DNA from: Anaerosalibacter massiliensis
Lineage (GTDB): Bacteria > Bacillota > Clostridia > Tissierellales > Sporanaerobacteraceae
Direction of reading: 5' to 3'
NCBI GenBank assembly: GCA_000751555.1
Contig: CCEZ01000004.1
Coordinates: forward strand, 26,975 to 90,974
DNA: 64,000 nucleotides
Shown here: piece after piece, positions 54,390 to 62,844 of the stretch
Numbering within the stretch: position 1 is the stretch's first letter
How the letters are laid out: each line of letters begins with the position of its first letter
Position numbers and translations under genes: made by a program
Notes under the pieces: generated by a model
Seen by the model: only the letters and a program-made list of their open reading frames with translations
What the model was told of the DNA's origin: nothing
Databases searched by the model: none

Positions 54390-55133
54390 TTGACTTTAAG
54401 CAAAAAAAATGCTTTAATTACTGGAGGCTCTAGAGGTATAGGAAGAGCTATTGCCATGGAATTATCTAGGCAAGGAATTAATATTATTATTACTTATAAT
54501 AGTAGTGAAGAAAAGGCTTTGGAGGTGATAAAAGAAGTAGAAAATAATGGAGTTAAAGGTTTAGCTATTAAGGCCGATGTTTCAACGGAGGAAGATGTAA
54601 AAAATATGATGAAAACTATAAAAAATCAATTTGACTCTGTTGATATTTTAGTAAACAATGCAGGAGTTACAAAAGATAATCTTCTTTTAAGAATGAAAAC
54701 AGAAGAATGGGATAAAGTAATGGATACAAATCTAAAGGGAGTTTATCTTTGTACCAAAGCAGTTGCTAGAGGAATGATGAAAAAAAGATATGGAAAGATT
54801 ATAAATATTGCTTCAGTTGTTGGAATATCTGGAAATGCAGGTCAAGGAAACTATAGTGCCTCAAAGGCAGGAGTCATTGGATTTACAAAGTCTATTGCTA
54901 AAGAATTAGGTAGTAGAGGTATAACCGTCAATGGAGTTGCTCCAGGATTTGTAGAAACAGATATGACAGAAGTACTGAGTGAGGATATTAAGAAACATTC
55001 TCTCAATATGATACCACTGAAAAGATTTGGAAAACCTGAAGATATAGCTAATGTTGTAGGATTTTTATGTAGTGAAAAAGCAGACTATATTACAGGACAA
55101 ATAATAAATGTTGATGGTGGAATGCTAATGTAA
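54390..55133 (+). CDS. fabG: 3-oxoacyl-ACP reductase (FabG)
   Basis: This NADPH-dependent short-chain dehydrogenase has GGSRGIGRAIA for cofactor binding, NNAGVTKD and the catalytic Ser-Tyr-Lys in IASVVGISGNAGQGNYSASK. Its 247 residues are normal. The start is TTG 54390 behind AGGGAGG. Confidence 0.95.
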   Translation: MTLSKKNALITGGSRGIGRAIAMELSRQGINIIITYNSSEEKALEVIKEVENNGVKGLAIKADVSTEEDVKNMMKTIKNQFDSVDILVNNAGVTKDNLLLRMKTEEWDKVMDTNLKGVYLCTKAVARGMMKKRYGKIINIASVVGISGNAGQGNYSASKAGVIGFTKSIAKELGSRGITVNGVAPGFVETDMTEVLSEDIKKHSLNMIPLKRFGKPEDIANVVGFLCSEKADYITGQIINVDGGMLM

Positions 55134-55156
55134 AAAACTATTGGAGGAGGAATAAT

Positions 55157-55393
55157 ATGGAAATTTTTGAAGCTGTTAGAGAAATTATTTGTGATCAATT
55201 AGAAATTGAGGATATGGACACTATAACTATGAAAACTTCTATAATGAATGATTTAGAGGCAGATTCATTAGATGCAGTAGAGGTTATGATGGATATTGAA
55301 GACGAATTCGATATTGAAATTCCAGATGAAGATGCAGAGAATTTCACAAATATTGAAGATATAGTTAAATATATTGAAGAAAAAATAGCATAA
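55157..55393 (+). CDS. acpP: Acyl carrier protein
   Basis: The 78-residue acidic carrier has the phosphopantetheine Ser in EADSLDAVEVMM. GGAGGAGG precedes ATG 55157. It lies between fabG and fabF as in many bacteria. Confidence 0.96.
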   Translation: MEIFEAVREIICDQLEIEDMDTITMKTSIMNDLEADSLDAVEVMMDIEDEFDIEIPDEDAENFTNIEDIVKYIEEKIA

Positions 55394-55411
55394 AAAGGTA
55401 GGAGATATAAA

Positions 55412-56650
55412 TTGAAAAGAGTAGTTATAACAGGATTAGGACCTATAACACCTATAGGAATTGGAAAAGAAGACTACTGGAAATCCTTAATGGAAGGTAA
55501 ATCAGGTATATCTCGAATTACAAATTTTGACCCGGAAAACCATGCAAGTAAAATAGCAGGAGAAGTTAAAGATTTTCGTCCAGAAGATTATATAGAAAAA
55601 AGAGAAGCTAAAAGGATGGATAAATTTAGCCAACTTGCAATTGCAGGTACAATTTTAGCTATGAAAGATAGCAAATTGGATGTAGATAAGATAGATAAAG
55701 AAAGAGCAGGAGTTATATTAGGATCAGGAGTAGGAGGAATAGAGACTTTAGAAAAAGAACATACAAAACTTTTAGAAAAAGGGCCTAAAAGGGTAAGTCC
55801 ATTTTTTATACCTATGATGATTGCTAATATGGGACCAGGACATATAACTATGCTATATGACTTTAGAGGACCTAGCTTCACTATAACTACAGCATGTGCT
55901 TCAGGAACTCATGCAATTGGAGAATCTTTTAGACTTATACAAAATGGAGCTTGTGACATAGTAGTTACAGGAGGAAGTGAAGCAGCAGTAAGCCCTATAG
56001 CAGTTGCAGGATTTAGTTCAATGAGAGCATTGTCAACGAGAAATGATGAACCTGAAAAAGCTTGTAGACCTTTTGATAAGGGCAGAGATGGTTTTGTCAT
56101 AGGAGAAGGAGCAGGAATACTAATTCTTGAAGAATTAGAACATGCAGTTAAAAGAGGAGCCCATATATATGGAGAAGTCGTAGGCTATGGTGCTACATCA
56201 GATGCATATCATATAACAGCACCAGATCCAGAGGCTAAAGGGGCAGCGAATGCTATGAAAATCGCATTAGAAGATGGACAAGTAGATTATAGAGAAGTTG
56301 ATCATATAAATGCCCATGGAACTAGCACTTATTATAATGATAAATTAGAAACTTTAGCTATTAAGACAGTATTTAAAGAACATGCAAATAAAATTTCAAT
56401 TAGTTCAACTAAATCTATGACAGGCCATTTATTAGGGGCAGCTGGAGGTATTGAAGCTATAGCCTCAGTTCTTGCTATAGAAAAAGACAAAGTTCCTCCA
56501 ACTATAAATTATGAAGCTTCTGATCCAGAATGTGATTTAGATTATACTCCAAATAAACCAATAGATAGAGAAATAAACTATGCCTTATCTAATTCATTAG
56601 GATTTGGAGGGCATAATGCAACTATTTTATTTAAAAAATATGAAGGATAA
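55412..56650 (+). CDS. fabF: 3-oxoacyl-ACP synthase II (FabF)
   Basis: This elongating condensing enzyme has Cys in TTACASGTHAIGES, His in INAHGTSTYYNDKLE, Lys in STKSMTGHLLGAAGG and the last FGGHNATILF. The 412 residues are normal. The start is TTG 55412. Last gene of the operon before a terminator. A paralogue lies at 57.3 kb, and a 118-base block around the active Cys is almost identical between the two. Confidence 0.95.
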   Translation: MKRVVITGLGPITPIGIGKEDYWKSLMEGKSGISRITNFDPENHASKIAGEVKDFRPEDYIEKREAKRMDKFSQLAIAGTILAMKDSKLDVDKIDKERAGVILGSGVGGIETLEKEHTKLLEKGPKRVSPFFIPMMIANMGPGHITMLYDFRGPSFTITTACASGTHAIGESFRLIQNGACDIVVTGGSEAAVSPIAVAGFSSMRALSTRNDEPEKACRPFDKGRDGFVIGEGAGILILEELEHAVKRGAHIYGEVVGYGATSDAYHITAPDPEAKGAANAMKIALEDGQVDYREVDHINAHGTSTYYNDKLETLAIKTVFKEHANKISISSTKSMTGHLLGAAGGIEAIASVLAIEKDKVPPTINYEASDPECDLDYTPNKPIDREINYALSNSLGFGGHNATILFKKYEG

Positions 56651-56690
56651 TAGAAAGCTCTGAACTAGTTCAGAGCTTTCTATTATCCTA
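56648..56690. terminator. Bidirectional terminator between fabF and fabZ
   Basis: AATAGAAAGCTCTGAACTAG and its complement form a long stem between convergent genes. Confidence 0.88.
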
Positions 56691-57114
56691 TTGCAAACAT
56701 CAATTCACCCTCTACAGCTAACTTATCATCAATATAAACTTTTCCTTTCCCTACCCCCATAGAACTTCTCATTCTTATCGTTTCCACTTCCATTTTTAAA
56801 ATATCTCCAGGTACAACTTTTTTTCTAAATTTAACTTTGTTTAAACCAACAAAATAAGGGGTTTTGCCTTTGAATTTTTCTTCACTTAAAACTAGAATAG
56901 CCCCAGTTTGTGCCATAGCTTCCACTATTAAAACTCCTGGCATAACAGGTTCTTCTGGAAAGTGACCCTGGAAAAAAGGTTCATTTATAGTTACATTTTT
57001 ATATCCTATAACTTTTTTTCCAGGAGAAATTATTTCAACTTTGTCCACCAATAGAAAAGGATATCTATGGGGAAGAATTTCTTTAATATCATTTATATTT
57101 AAAATATTAGACAT
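56683..57114 (-). CDS. fabZ: 3-hydroxyacyl-ACP dehydratase (FabZ)
   Basis: This hot-dog dehydratase completes the elongation cycle. The catalytic stretch is [20 protein letters not shown] with His and Glu; the N-terminus reads [17 protein letters not shown]. On the minus strand AGAGAGGTGG precedes the ATG at 57112-57114, giving 143 residues. It is convergent with the fab operon and divergent from the second fabF, which is unusual since fabZ is often in the operon. Confidence 0.94.
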   Translation of the reverse strand: MSNILNINDIKEILPHRYPFLLVDKVEIISPGKKVIGYKNVTINEPFFQGHFPEEPVMPGVLIVEAMAQTGAILVLSEEKFKGKTPYFVGLNKVKFRKKVVPGDILKMEVETIRMRSSMGVGKGKVYIDDKLAVEGELMFAIG

Positions 57115-57319
57115 AAAACCACCTCTCTTATGTATATTTAGGAAGAAATTTGAGTTTTTCAAAAAATTAATATATACTATTTCTTGAAGTTAGGCTATAT
57201 AGTACTTTAGTTTTTAATTATATTATAAAACTATATAATATACAAATTAATTCTATATTTATTATGTAGGAATTAGTACTTAAAATTAAATGAACAAGCT
57301 AGGATAGGAGGCGTGCAAA

Positions 57320-58561
57320 TTGAAAAGAGTAGTTGTAACGGGATTAGGACCTGTAACTCCCATAGGAGTTGGGAAAGAAAATTATTGGGAATCTCTTGTA
57401 GAAGGAAATTCAGGTATATCCTATATAACAAATTTTGATATAGAAAACTATGAGAGTAAAATAGGTGGGGAAGTAAAAGATTTTCATCCAGAAGATTATA
57501 TGAAGAAAAAAGATGCAAAGAGAATGGACAAGTTTAGTCAGTTTGCAGTAGCAGGTACACAACTGGCTATAGAAGACAGTAGACTAAATTTAAATACAAT
57601 AGATAAAGAGAGAGTTGGTGTGATATTAGGTTCAAGTGTAGGAGGTATATCTACAGCAGAATTAGAACATACAAAATACTTGAAGAAAAAATCCAAAAGA
57701 GTAAGGCCTCTTTTTATTCCTATGATAATTTCAAATATGGGACCAGGACAAATTTCTATGATTTTTGGATTCAAAGGACCTAGCTTCACCATGACTACAG
57801 CATGTGCTTCAGGAACTCATGCAATTGGAGAGTCCTTTAGACTTATACAAAATGGAGCTTGTGATATAGTAGTTACAGGAGGAAGTGAAGCAGCATTGAG
57901 TCCTATATCCGTAGCGGGTCTTTCTTCAATGGGAGTATTATCTAAGAGAAATGAAGAACCAACAAAAGCAAGTAGACCTTTTGATAAGGATAGAGATGGA
58001 TTTGTTGTTGGAGAAGGTGCTGGAATATTGGTTCTTGAAGAATTAGATCATGCTTTAAAAAGAGATGCAGATATATATGGAGAAGTAGTAGGATATGGAA
58101 TTACATCAGATGCTAATAATATCACCAAAAATCCAGAATTAGGTATCAAATCAGCAGTAAATGCTATAGAAATTGCACTAAAAGGTGGAAAAGTAGATTA
58201 TAGAGAAGTAGATTATATAAATGCTCATGGGACTAGTACATATATTAATGATAAACTAGAGACTTTAACTATAAAAGAGGTATTTAAAGAATGTGCAAAT
58301 AAACTTTCTATAAGTTCAATAAAATCTATGACAGGCCATTTACTAGGAGCATCAGGAGGAATTGAAGCTATATCAACGCTTCTTTCAATAGTGAAAAATA
58401 TAATTCCTCCAACTATAAATTATGAAAAATCTGATCCAGAATGTGATTTAAACTATACTCCAAATAAATTTGCAGTAAAAAACATAAAGTATGCACTATC
58501 AAATTCTTTTGGATTTGGAGGACACAATGCAACAGTATTATTTAAACAATTTGCGGGATAA
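57320..58561 (+). CDS. fabF: 3-oxoacyl-ACP synthase II paralogue (second FabF)
   Basis: This 413-residue copy keeps the Cys (TTACASGTHAIGES), His (INAHGTSTYINDKLE) and Lys (SIKSMTGHLLGASGG) of an active condensing enzyme. It shares most of its sequence with FabF at 55.4 kb but differs more outside the active-site block. The start is TTG 57320 behind AGGAGG. It may have a different chain-length or unsaturation preference (as FabB or FabF-like partners do); that is inference. The 205-base divergent gap to fabZ holds AT-rich promoter sequence. Confidence 0.9.
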   Translation: MKRVVVTGLGPVTPIGVGKENYWESLVEGNSGISYITNFDIENYESKIGGEVKDFHPEDYMKKKDAKRMDKFSQFAVAGTQLAIEDSRLNLNTIDKERVGVILGSSVGGISTAELEHTKYLKKKSKRVRPLFIPMIISNMGPGQISMIFGFKGPSFTMTTACASGTHAIGESFRLIQNGACDIVVTGGSEAALSPISVAGLSSMGVLSKRNEEPTKASRPFDKDRDGFVVGEGAGILVLEELDHALKRDADIYGEVVGYGITSDANNITKNPELGIKSAVNAIEIALKGGKVDYREVDYINAHGTSTYINDKLETLTIKEVFKECANKLSISSIKSMTGHLLGASGGIEAISTLLSIVKNIIPPTINYEKSDPECDLNYTPNKFAVKNIKYALSNSFGFGGHNATVLFKQFAG

Positions 58562-58565
58562 CGAA

Positions 58566-58598
58566 AAAGGCTTTGAATATTTACAAAGCCTTTTTAGT
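58566..58598 (+). terminator. Rho-independent terminator
   Basis: AAAAAGGCTTTG and CAAAGCCTTTTT pair around ATATTTA, ending the second fabF transcript. Confidence 0.9.
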
Positions 58599-58680
58599 AT
58601 ATAATTTTATTCTATTAACATACTACTATATACTACTTATGATATAATAAAAAATATTGGAAAGGATGTTGAAAAGTCAT

Positions 58681-60030
58681 ATGAAAATAAATATGCCGCC
58701 TTATGTTACATTCATATTAGATAGATTAGAGAAAGGTGGATTTCAAGCATATATAGTAGGTGGATCTATTAGAGATATTCTTTTGGATAAAGAGCCAAAT
58801 GATTTTGATATAACTACTAATGCAATGCCAGATTATATAGAAAAAATTTTTGAAGATAAAAAAACTATTAATGTTGGAAGAGAATTTGGAACAATAAAAG
58901 TTATTGTAGATGACAAAGAAGTGGAAGTAACTACATTTAGAAAAGAAGGAAATTATTCAGATGGTAGAAGACCAGAGTGGATTGAGTTTGTTCCAGATAT
59001 TGAAGATGACCTTGCTAGGAGAGATTTTACTATAAATGCTATGGCATATAATAAAAAGACTGGCATAGTTGATCCATTCAATGGGAAGAAAGATTTAGAA
59101 AATAAGATTATTCGTTCTGTTGGAAATCCTATAGAAAGATTTAAGGAAGACTATCTAAGGATACTTAGAGCAGTAAGATTTTCTACATCATTAGATTTCG
59201 AAATAGAAGATGAAACTTTTAAGGCTGGAAAAAAATATAGTTCTAATATTTCAAAAGTAAGTGTAGAAAGGATTACAGAAGAGTTTTTTAAAATAATTCT
59301 AAGTCCTAAGCCTTCTAAAGGGATAAATTATATGAAGGAATTAGATTTATTAGATATAGTTTTACCAGAGATTGTTCCAGCTATAGGATTTAATCAGCAA
59401 AATCCTCATCATGATAAAGATGTTTATAACCATATTCTTTGTGTTGTCGATAGTGCACCACCTATATTAAAAATAAGGCTTGCAGCTCTTTTTCATGATA
59501 TGGGCAAACCTCATACTTTATCAGTGGACGAAAAAGGTATTGGACATTTTTATGGGCATGATAAAATTGGTTCTGAGATAGCAAAAAAAGCTTTAAAGAG
59601 AATGAAAGCTCCAGGGAAACTTACTGAGCAAGTAGCTATATTGATTAGAGAACATATGACACATCATGCTAAATTTAAAGAAAAGGGATTAAAAAGACTT
59701 ATAAGAAGAGTAGGAATAGAAAATATCCATGATTTATTTGAATTACAAAAAGCAGACAGAAAATGTTCCAATAAAAATGCATCTATAGAACATATTTTAG
59801 ATATGGAAAAGAAAGTAGATAATATTTTAGAAAAAAAGGAAGTCTATGAGATAAATCAATTAAATATAGATGGGGAAGATTTAATTGAAATAGGGTTTAA
59901 AGAAGGAAAAATAATAGGGGATATATTAGAATATCTTTTAGAAAAAGTTATGGAAAACCCATCTATAAATAAAAGAGAAGAGCTAGAGAAATTAGCATTG
60001 AAAAAATATGCTACAAAACCATATATTTAG
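58681..60030 (+). CDS. cca: CCA tRNA nucleotidyltransferase with HD domain
   Basis: The enzyme adds or repairs the CCA end of tRNA. The N-terminal class II nucleotidyltransferase shows YIVGGSIRDILL, NDFDITT (metal Asp pair), DDLARRDFTINAM and RFKEDYLRILRAVRF. An HD domain (LFHDMGKP) follows at about residue 265. The start is uncertain: AAAGGA at 58661-58666 is too close for TTG 58669 and rather far for ATG 58681; I choose the latter. glmM follows under its own promoter. Confidence 0.9.
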   Translation: MKINMPPYVTFILDRLEKGGFQAYIVGGSIRDILLDKEPNDFDITTNAMPDYIEKIFEDKKTINVGREFGTIKVIVDDKEVEVTTFRKEGNYSDGRRPEWIEFVPDIEDDLARRDFTINAMAYNKKTGIVDPFNGKKDLENKIIRSVGNPIERFKEDYLRILRAVRFSTSLDFEIEDETFKAGKKYSSNISKVSVERITEEFFKIILSPKPSKGINYMKELDLLDIVLPEIVPAIGFNQQNPHHDKDVYNHILCVVDSAPPILKIRLAALFHDMGKPHTLSVDEKGIGHFYGHDKIGSEIAKKALKRMKAPGKLTEQVAILIREHMTHHAKFKEKGLKRLIRRVGIENIHDLFELQKADRKCSNKNASIEHILDMEKKVDNILEKKEVYEINQLNIDGEDLIEIGFKEGKIIGDILEYLLEKVMENPSINKREELEKLALKKYATKPYI

Positions 60031-60044
60031 AAAGAAAAAAATAT

Positions 60045-60073
60045 TTGTGTGTAGAAAAATCTTGTGCTATTAT
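60045..60073 (+). promoter_or_regulatory. Promoter of glmM
   Basis: TTGTGT (60045-60050) and TATTAT (60068-60073) are 17 bases apart, about 35 bases before the glmM start. Confidence 0.55.
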
Positions 60074-60108
60074 AATAGTTGTTACATTTTTTATTAGGAG
60101 GTCAAAAA

Positions 60109-61473
60109 ATGGGAAAATTATTTGGTACTGATGGAGTTAGAGGTATAGCAAATAAGGATCTGACACCAGAATTAGCTTTTAAAATTGGAAGGGCTGGTGC
60201 TTTTGTTCTTTCAAAAGGCAGGAAAGGTTCAATAGTTGTAGGTAGAGATACAAGGAAATCTGGTGATATGTTAGAGGCTGCATTAGTTGCAGGTATTTGT
60301 TCTGTAGGATTGGATGTAATAAGTGTTGGAATAGTGCCTACTCCAGCAGTAGCTTACTTAACCAGAAAACACAATGCATTAAGTGGGGTAGTAATATCTG
60401 CATCTCATAATCCAGTAGAATACAATGGTATCAAGTTTTTCAATGAAAAAGGATATAAATTAAACGATGATATAGAAGAAGAGATAGAAGAAATTATATT
60501 AGAAAATAAAGAAATAGATTATAGAGCTTTAGGAGAAAAAGTAGGAACAAAAATAGTAGTTGAAGATGGGGTAGATGAATACATAGACCATTTGAGACAA
60601 ACTATAAATGTAGATTTTAATGGATTAAAAATTGCTATAGATTGTGGAAATGGTGCTGTATCAGAAGCTGCACCTAAACTTTTAAAAAGGCTAAATGCAG
60701 AAGTAGTAGTTATAAATGATGAACCTAATGGAATAAATATCAATGTTAATTGTGGTTCAACTAATCCTAAAATGGCTCAAGATTTAGTAGTAGAAACAAA
60801 TGCAGATATAGGTCTTTCCTTTGATGGAGATGCAGATAGACTTATAGCTGTAGATGAAAAAGGAAATATAATTGATGGAGACCATATATTAGCTATATGT
60901 GGAAGTCAATTGAACAAAAAGGGAAAATTGAAACATAATACAGTAGTAGGAACTGTCATGACTAATATGGGATTAGATGCATATCTTAATGAAAATAATA
61001 TGAATATCGTAAAGACTAAAGTTGGAGATAGATATGTAATAGAAGAAATGCTTAACAATGGATATGTTTTAGGTGGAGAACAATCAGGACATATTATATT
61101 CTTAGAACATAATACTACTGGTGATGGACTTTTAACAGCATTACAATTGATTTCTGTAATAGTAGAAACAGATAAAAAAGCATCAGAGCTTAATAGTATA
61201 ATGACAACTTTTCCTCAAGTTCTTATAAATGCAAAAGTAAAAAATGAACTTAAAAATTCATATAAGGAAGATAATATTATAAAATCAGAAATAGAAAAAA
61301 TAGAAAAAATGTTTCATGGAGAAGGTAGAGTAGTTATAAGACCATCAGGAACAGAACCATTAGTTCGAGTTATGATAGAGGGAAAAGATGAAGAAAAAAT
61401 ATATAAAGTAGCAAAAGAACTTGCAGAGTTAATAGAAGAAAGATTAGGAAATAAAATTGCTGTTACAAATTAA
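60109..61473 (+). CDS. glmM: Phosphoglucosamine mutase
   Basis: GlmM converts glucosamine-6-phosphate to glucosamine-1-phosphate for UDP-GlcNAc and cell wall synthesis. The phospho-Ser is in ISASHNPVEYNG, the Mg site in SFDGDADRL, and the sugar and phosphate loops in GGEQSGH and IRPSGTEPLVRVM. AGGAGG precedes ATG 60109 (454 residues). GlmM restrains CdaA in several Firmicutes where the genes are linked; here they are 23 kb apart. Confidence 0.95.
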   Translation: MGKLFGTDGVRGIANKDLTPELAFKIGRAGAFVLSKGRKGSIVVGRDTRKSGDMLEAALVAGICSVGLDVISVGIVPTPAVAYLTRKHNALSGVVISASHNPVEYNGIKFFNEKGYKLNDDIEEEIEEIILENKEIDYRALGEKVGTKIVVEDGVDEYIDHLRQTINVDFNGLKIAIDCGNGAVSEAAPKLLKRLNAEVVVINDEPNGININVNCGSTNPKMAQDLVVETNADIGLSFDGDADRLIAVDEKGNIIDGDHILAICGSQLNKKGKLKHNTVVGTVMTNMGLDAYLNENNMNIVKTKVGDRYVIEEMLNNGYVLGGEQSGHIIFLEHNTTGDGLLTALQLISVIVETDKKASELNSIMTTFPQVLINAKVKNELKNSYKEDNIIKSEIEKIEKMFHGEGRVVIRPSGTEPLVRVMIEGKDEEKIYKVAKELAELIEERLGNKIAVTN

Positions 61474-61518
61474 ATTATCAATACAACCTTGTAAATAAAA
61501 AATATTTCCAGGGAAAAG

Positions 61519-61566
61519 TTAAGCTGTAATTAAGAATAATATTATTCTTAATTACAGCTTTTTTAT
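61519..61566 (+). terminator. Rho-independent terminator after glmM
   Basis: AAGCTGTAATTAAGAATAAT and its complement form a long stem followed by TTTTTTATTTT. Confidence 0.92.
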
Positions 61567-61582
61567 TTTCTAAAAAGAGTTA

Positions 61583-61639
61583 TTGACATATGCTCAAAAC
61601 AATGATACATTAAAGATAATAAACATATACCCAAAACAA
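61583..61639 (+). promoter_or_regulatory. Promoter with operator-like repeats before the DUF5320 gene
   Basis: TTGACA (61583-61588) and TACATT (61606-61611) are 17 bases apart. A dyad centred on CATATG (TTGACATATGCTCAA, 61583-61597) overlaps the -35 box. A direct repeat of its right part, CATATGCTCAAAACAA and CATATACCCAAAACAA, lies at 61587-61602 and 61624-61639, the second next to the ribosome site. The Fur-like or DUF134 protein downstream are candidate binders. Confidence 0.55.
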
Positions 61640-61652
61640 AGGAGGTTTTAAA

Positions 61653-61862
61653 ATGACTGGAAAAAATGGAACTGGACCATTGAGAGAAGGGTCAATGACA
61701 GGAAGAGGAATGGGAGTTTGTGGATGTGGATATGGTAGAAGAGGAAAAGGATTTGGATATGGAATGAACTTAGGAGATGAAAAATCATTTTTACAAGAAA
61801 TGAAGGGCAGATTGGAACTAAGATTGAAAGAAGTAAACAAAAGATTAGAAGAGATAGAATAA
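61653..61862 (+). CDS. DUF5320 small glycine-rich protein
   Basis: The 69-residue protein has the DUF5320 plan: TGPLREGSMTGRGMGVCGCG with Gly-rich CGCGYGRRGKGFGYG, then a short helix (LELRLKEVNKRLEEIE). Such proteins occur with NifX/NifB-like Fe-Mo-cofactor-type proteins and Mrp ATPases, where their role is unknown. CAAAGGAGG precedes ATG 61653. DUF134, another member of that neighbourhood, is two genes downstream. Confidence 0.85.
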   Translation: MTGKNGTGPLREGSMTGRGMGVCGCGYGRRGKGFGYGMNLGDEKSFLQEMKGRLELRLKEVNKRLEEIE

Positions 61863-61866
61863 ATAT

Positions 61867-61896
61867 AAAAGGATGAGACTTACTCATCTTTTTATA
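61867..61896 (+). terminator. Rho-independent terminator
   Basis: AAAGGATGAG and CTCATCTTTT pair with one G-U around ACTTA, followed by T. It separates the DUF5320 gene from the Fur-like gene. Confidence 0.7.
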
Positions 61897-61932
61897 TTGG
61901 ATATTATTATAAAATATAAAGGTGTTGAATAT

Positions 61933-62409
61933 ATGGAGAAAGTAAGAAAGTATGACTATAAAGATATTGAATCAATAAAAAAATTAATAGAAAAAAATGG
62001 TTGTACATTTACTTATCAAAGAAACGAGATATTGAAAGAATTTGTAGAAAACAATGATAAACACTTAAATGCTAAGGAAATTTATGATAAATTAAAGTAT
62101 AAAAAAATAGGAGTTTCAACTATATATCGTACTTTAAAGCTTTTTACGAATTTAAATATATTGAAAGAAATTAAAATTAATGATATAAATTATTATGAGC
62201 TAAAAATATTTATAAGAGAACCTATACATATGCATTTTCAATGTAAAAACTGTAGAGTTATTGAAGATATCTTTGATGAGAAAATACTTTTAAGATATTT
62301 AGAAATAAAGAAAATACTTGAAAAAAAATATAGATATAAAATTAAAGATGTGGACATTATATTTTATGGGTTATGTAATAATTGTATTGAAAAGTTTAGA
62401 AAGAGGTGA
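61933..62409 (+). CDS. Fur-family transcriptional regulator
   Basis: The 158-residue protein has the Fur winged helix (CTFTYQRNEILKEFVENND, HLNAKEIYDKL, GVSTIYRTLKLF) and a C-terminal metal domain with HMHFQCKNC and a later GLCNNC, which can hold structural zinc. The regulatory metal site is less clear than in classical Fur, so Fur, PerR or Zur type cannot be set. AAAGGTGTTG precedes ATG 61933. DUF134 follows after four bases. Confidence 0.85.
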   Translation: MEKVRKYDYKDIESIKKLIEKNGCTFTYQRNEILKEFVENNDKHLNAKEIYDKLKYKKIGVSTIYRTLKLFTNLNILKEIKINDINYYELKIFIREPIHMHFQCKNCRVIEDIFDEKILLRYLEIKKILEKKYRYKIKDVDIIFYGLCNNCIEKFRKR

Positions 62410-62413
62410 AGTT

Positions 62414-62776
62414 ATGGCTAGACCTAGAAAAAGAAGAAGAGTATGTAGTGTGCCTAATTTCAAAATATTTGGGCCGTTAAATAATAGTTTGGATGAAAAA
62501 GAATCAATTATATTGACAATAGATGAATATGAAACTATCAGATTAATAGATTTGGAAGGATTAGAACAAGAACAATGTGCTGAAAGAATGGATGTAGCTC
62601 GATCAACTATTCAAAGAGTTTATAGTGAAGCAAAGAAGAAAGTTGCAGATAGTATTGTAAATGGTAAGATTCTAAGAATAGAAGGTGGAGACTATATACT
62701 GTGTAATATGGAAAATAAGAAATGTCCATCCTGTGGTAAAGGACATCATAGACATGGAAGAAACAAGCAGTTTTAA
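62414..62776 (+). CDS. DUF134 DNA-binding protein
   Basis: The 120-residue protein begins MARPRKRRRVCSVPNFKIFG as DUF134 members do. A sigma-70 region 4-like HTH follows (LTIDEYETIRLIDLEGL, AERMDVARSTIQRVYSEAKKKVADS), and a C-terminal CPSCGKGHHRHG may bind metal. GAGGTGAAG precedes ATG 62414. The family is predicted to regulate Fe-Mo-cofactor-like proteins; targets are unknown. Confidence 0.88.
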   Translation: MARPRKRRRVCSVPNFKIFGPLNNSLDEKESIILTIDEYETIRLIDLEGLEQEQCAERMDVARSTIQRVYSEAKKKVADSIVNGKILRIEGGDYILCNMENKKCPSCGKGHHRHGRNKQF

Positions 62777-62783
62777 TATGGTT

Positions 62784-62812
62784 TTGTTAAAAAATCCATT
62801 AGATGTTATAAT
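62784..62812 (+). promoter_or_regulatory. Promoter of the YibE/F gene
   Basis: TTGTTA (62784-62789), a 17-base spacer and TATAAT (62807-62812), with TG before the -10 box; about 30 bases upstream of the gene. Confidence 0.65.
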
Positions 62813-62844
62813 ATAGGAATAACATATTTATTAGGAGGAAAATT

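Noticed and set aside
60900..61660. Possible glmS ribozyme or glmS gene after glmM
   Set aside because: The gene after glmM is a DUF5320 protein and the 180-base gap holds only a terminator and a promoter; no ribozyme core is visible.
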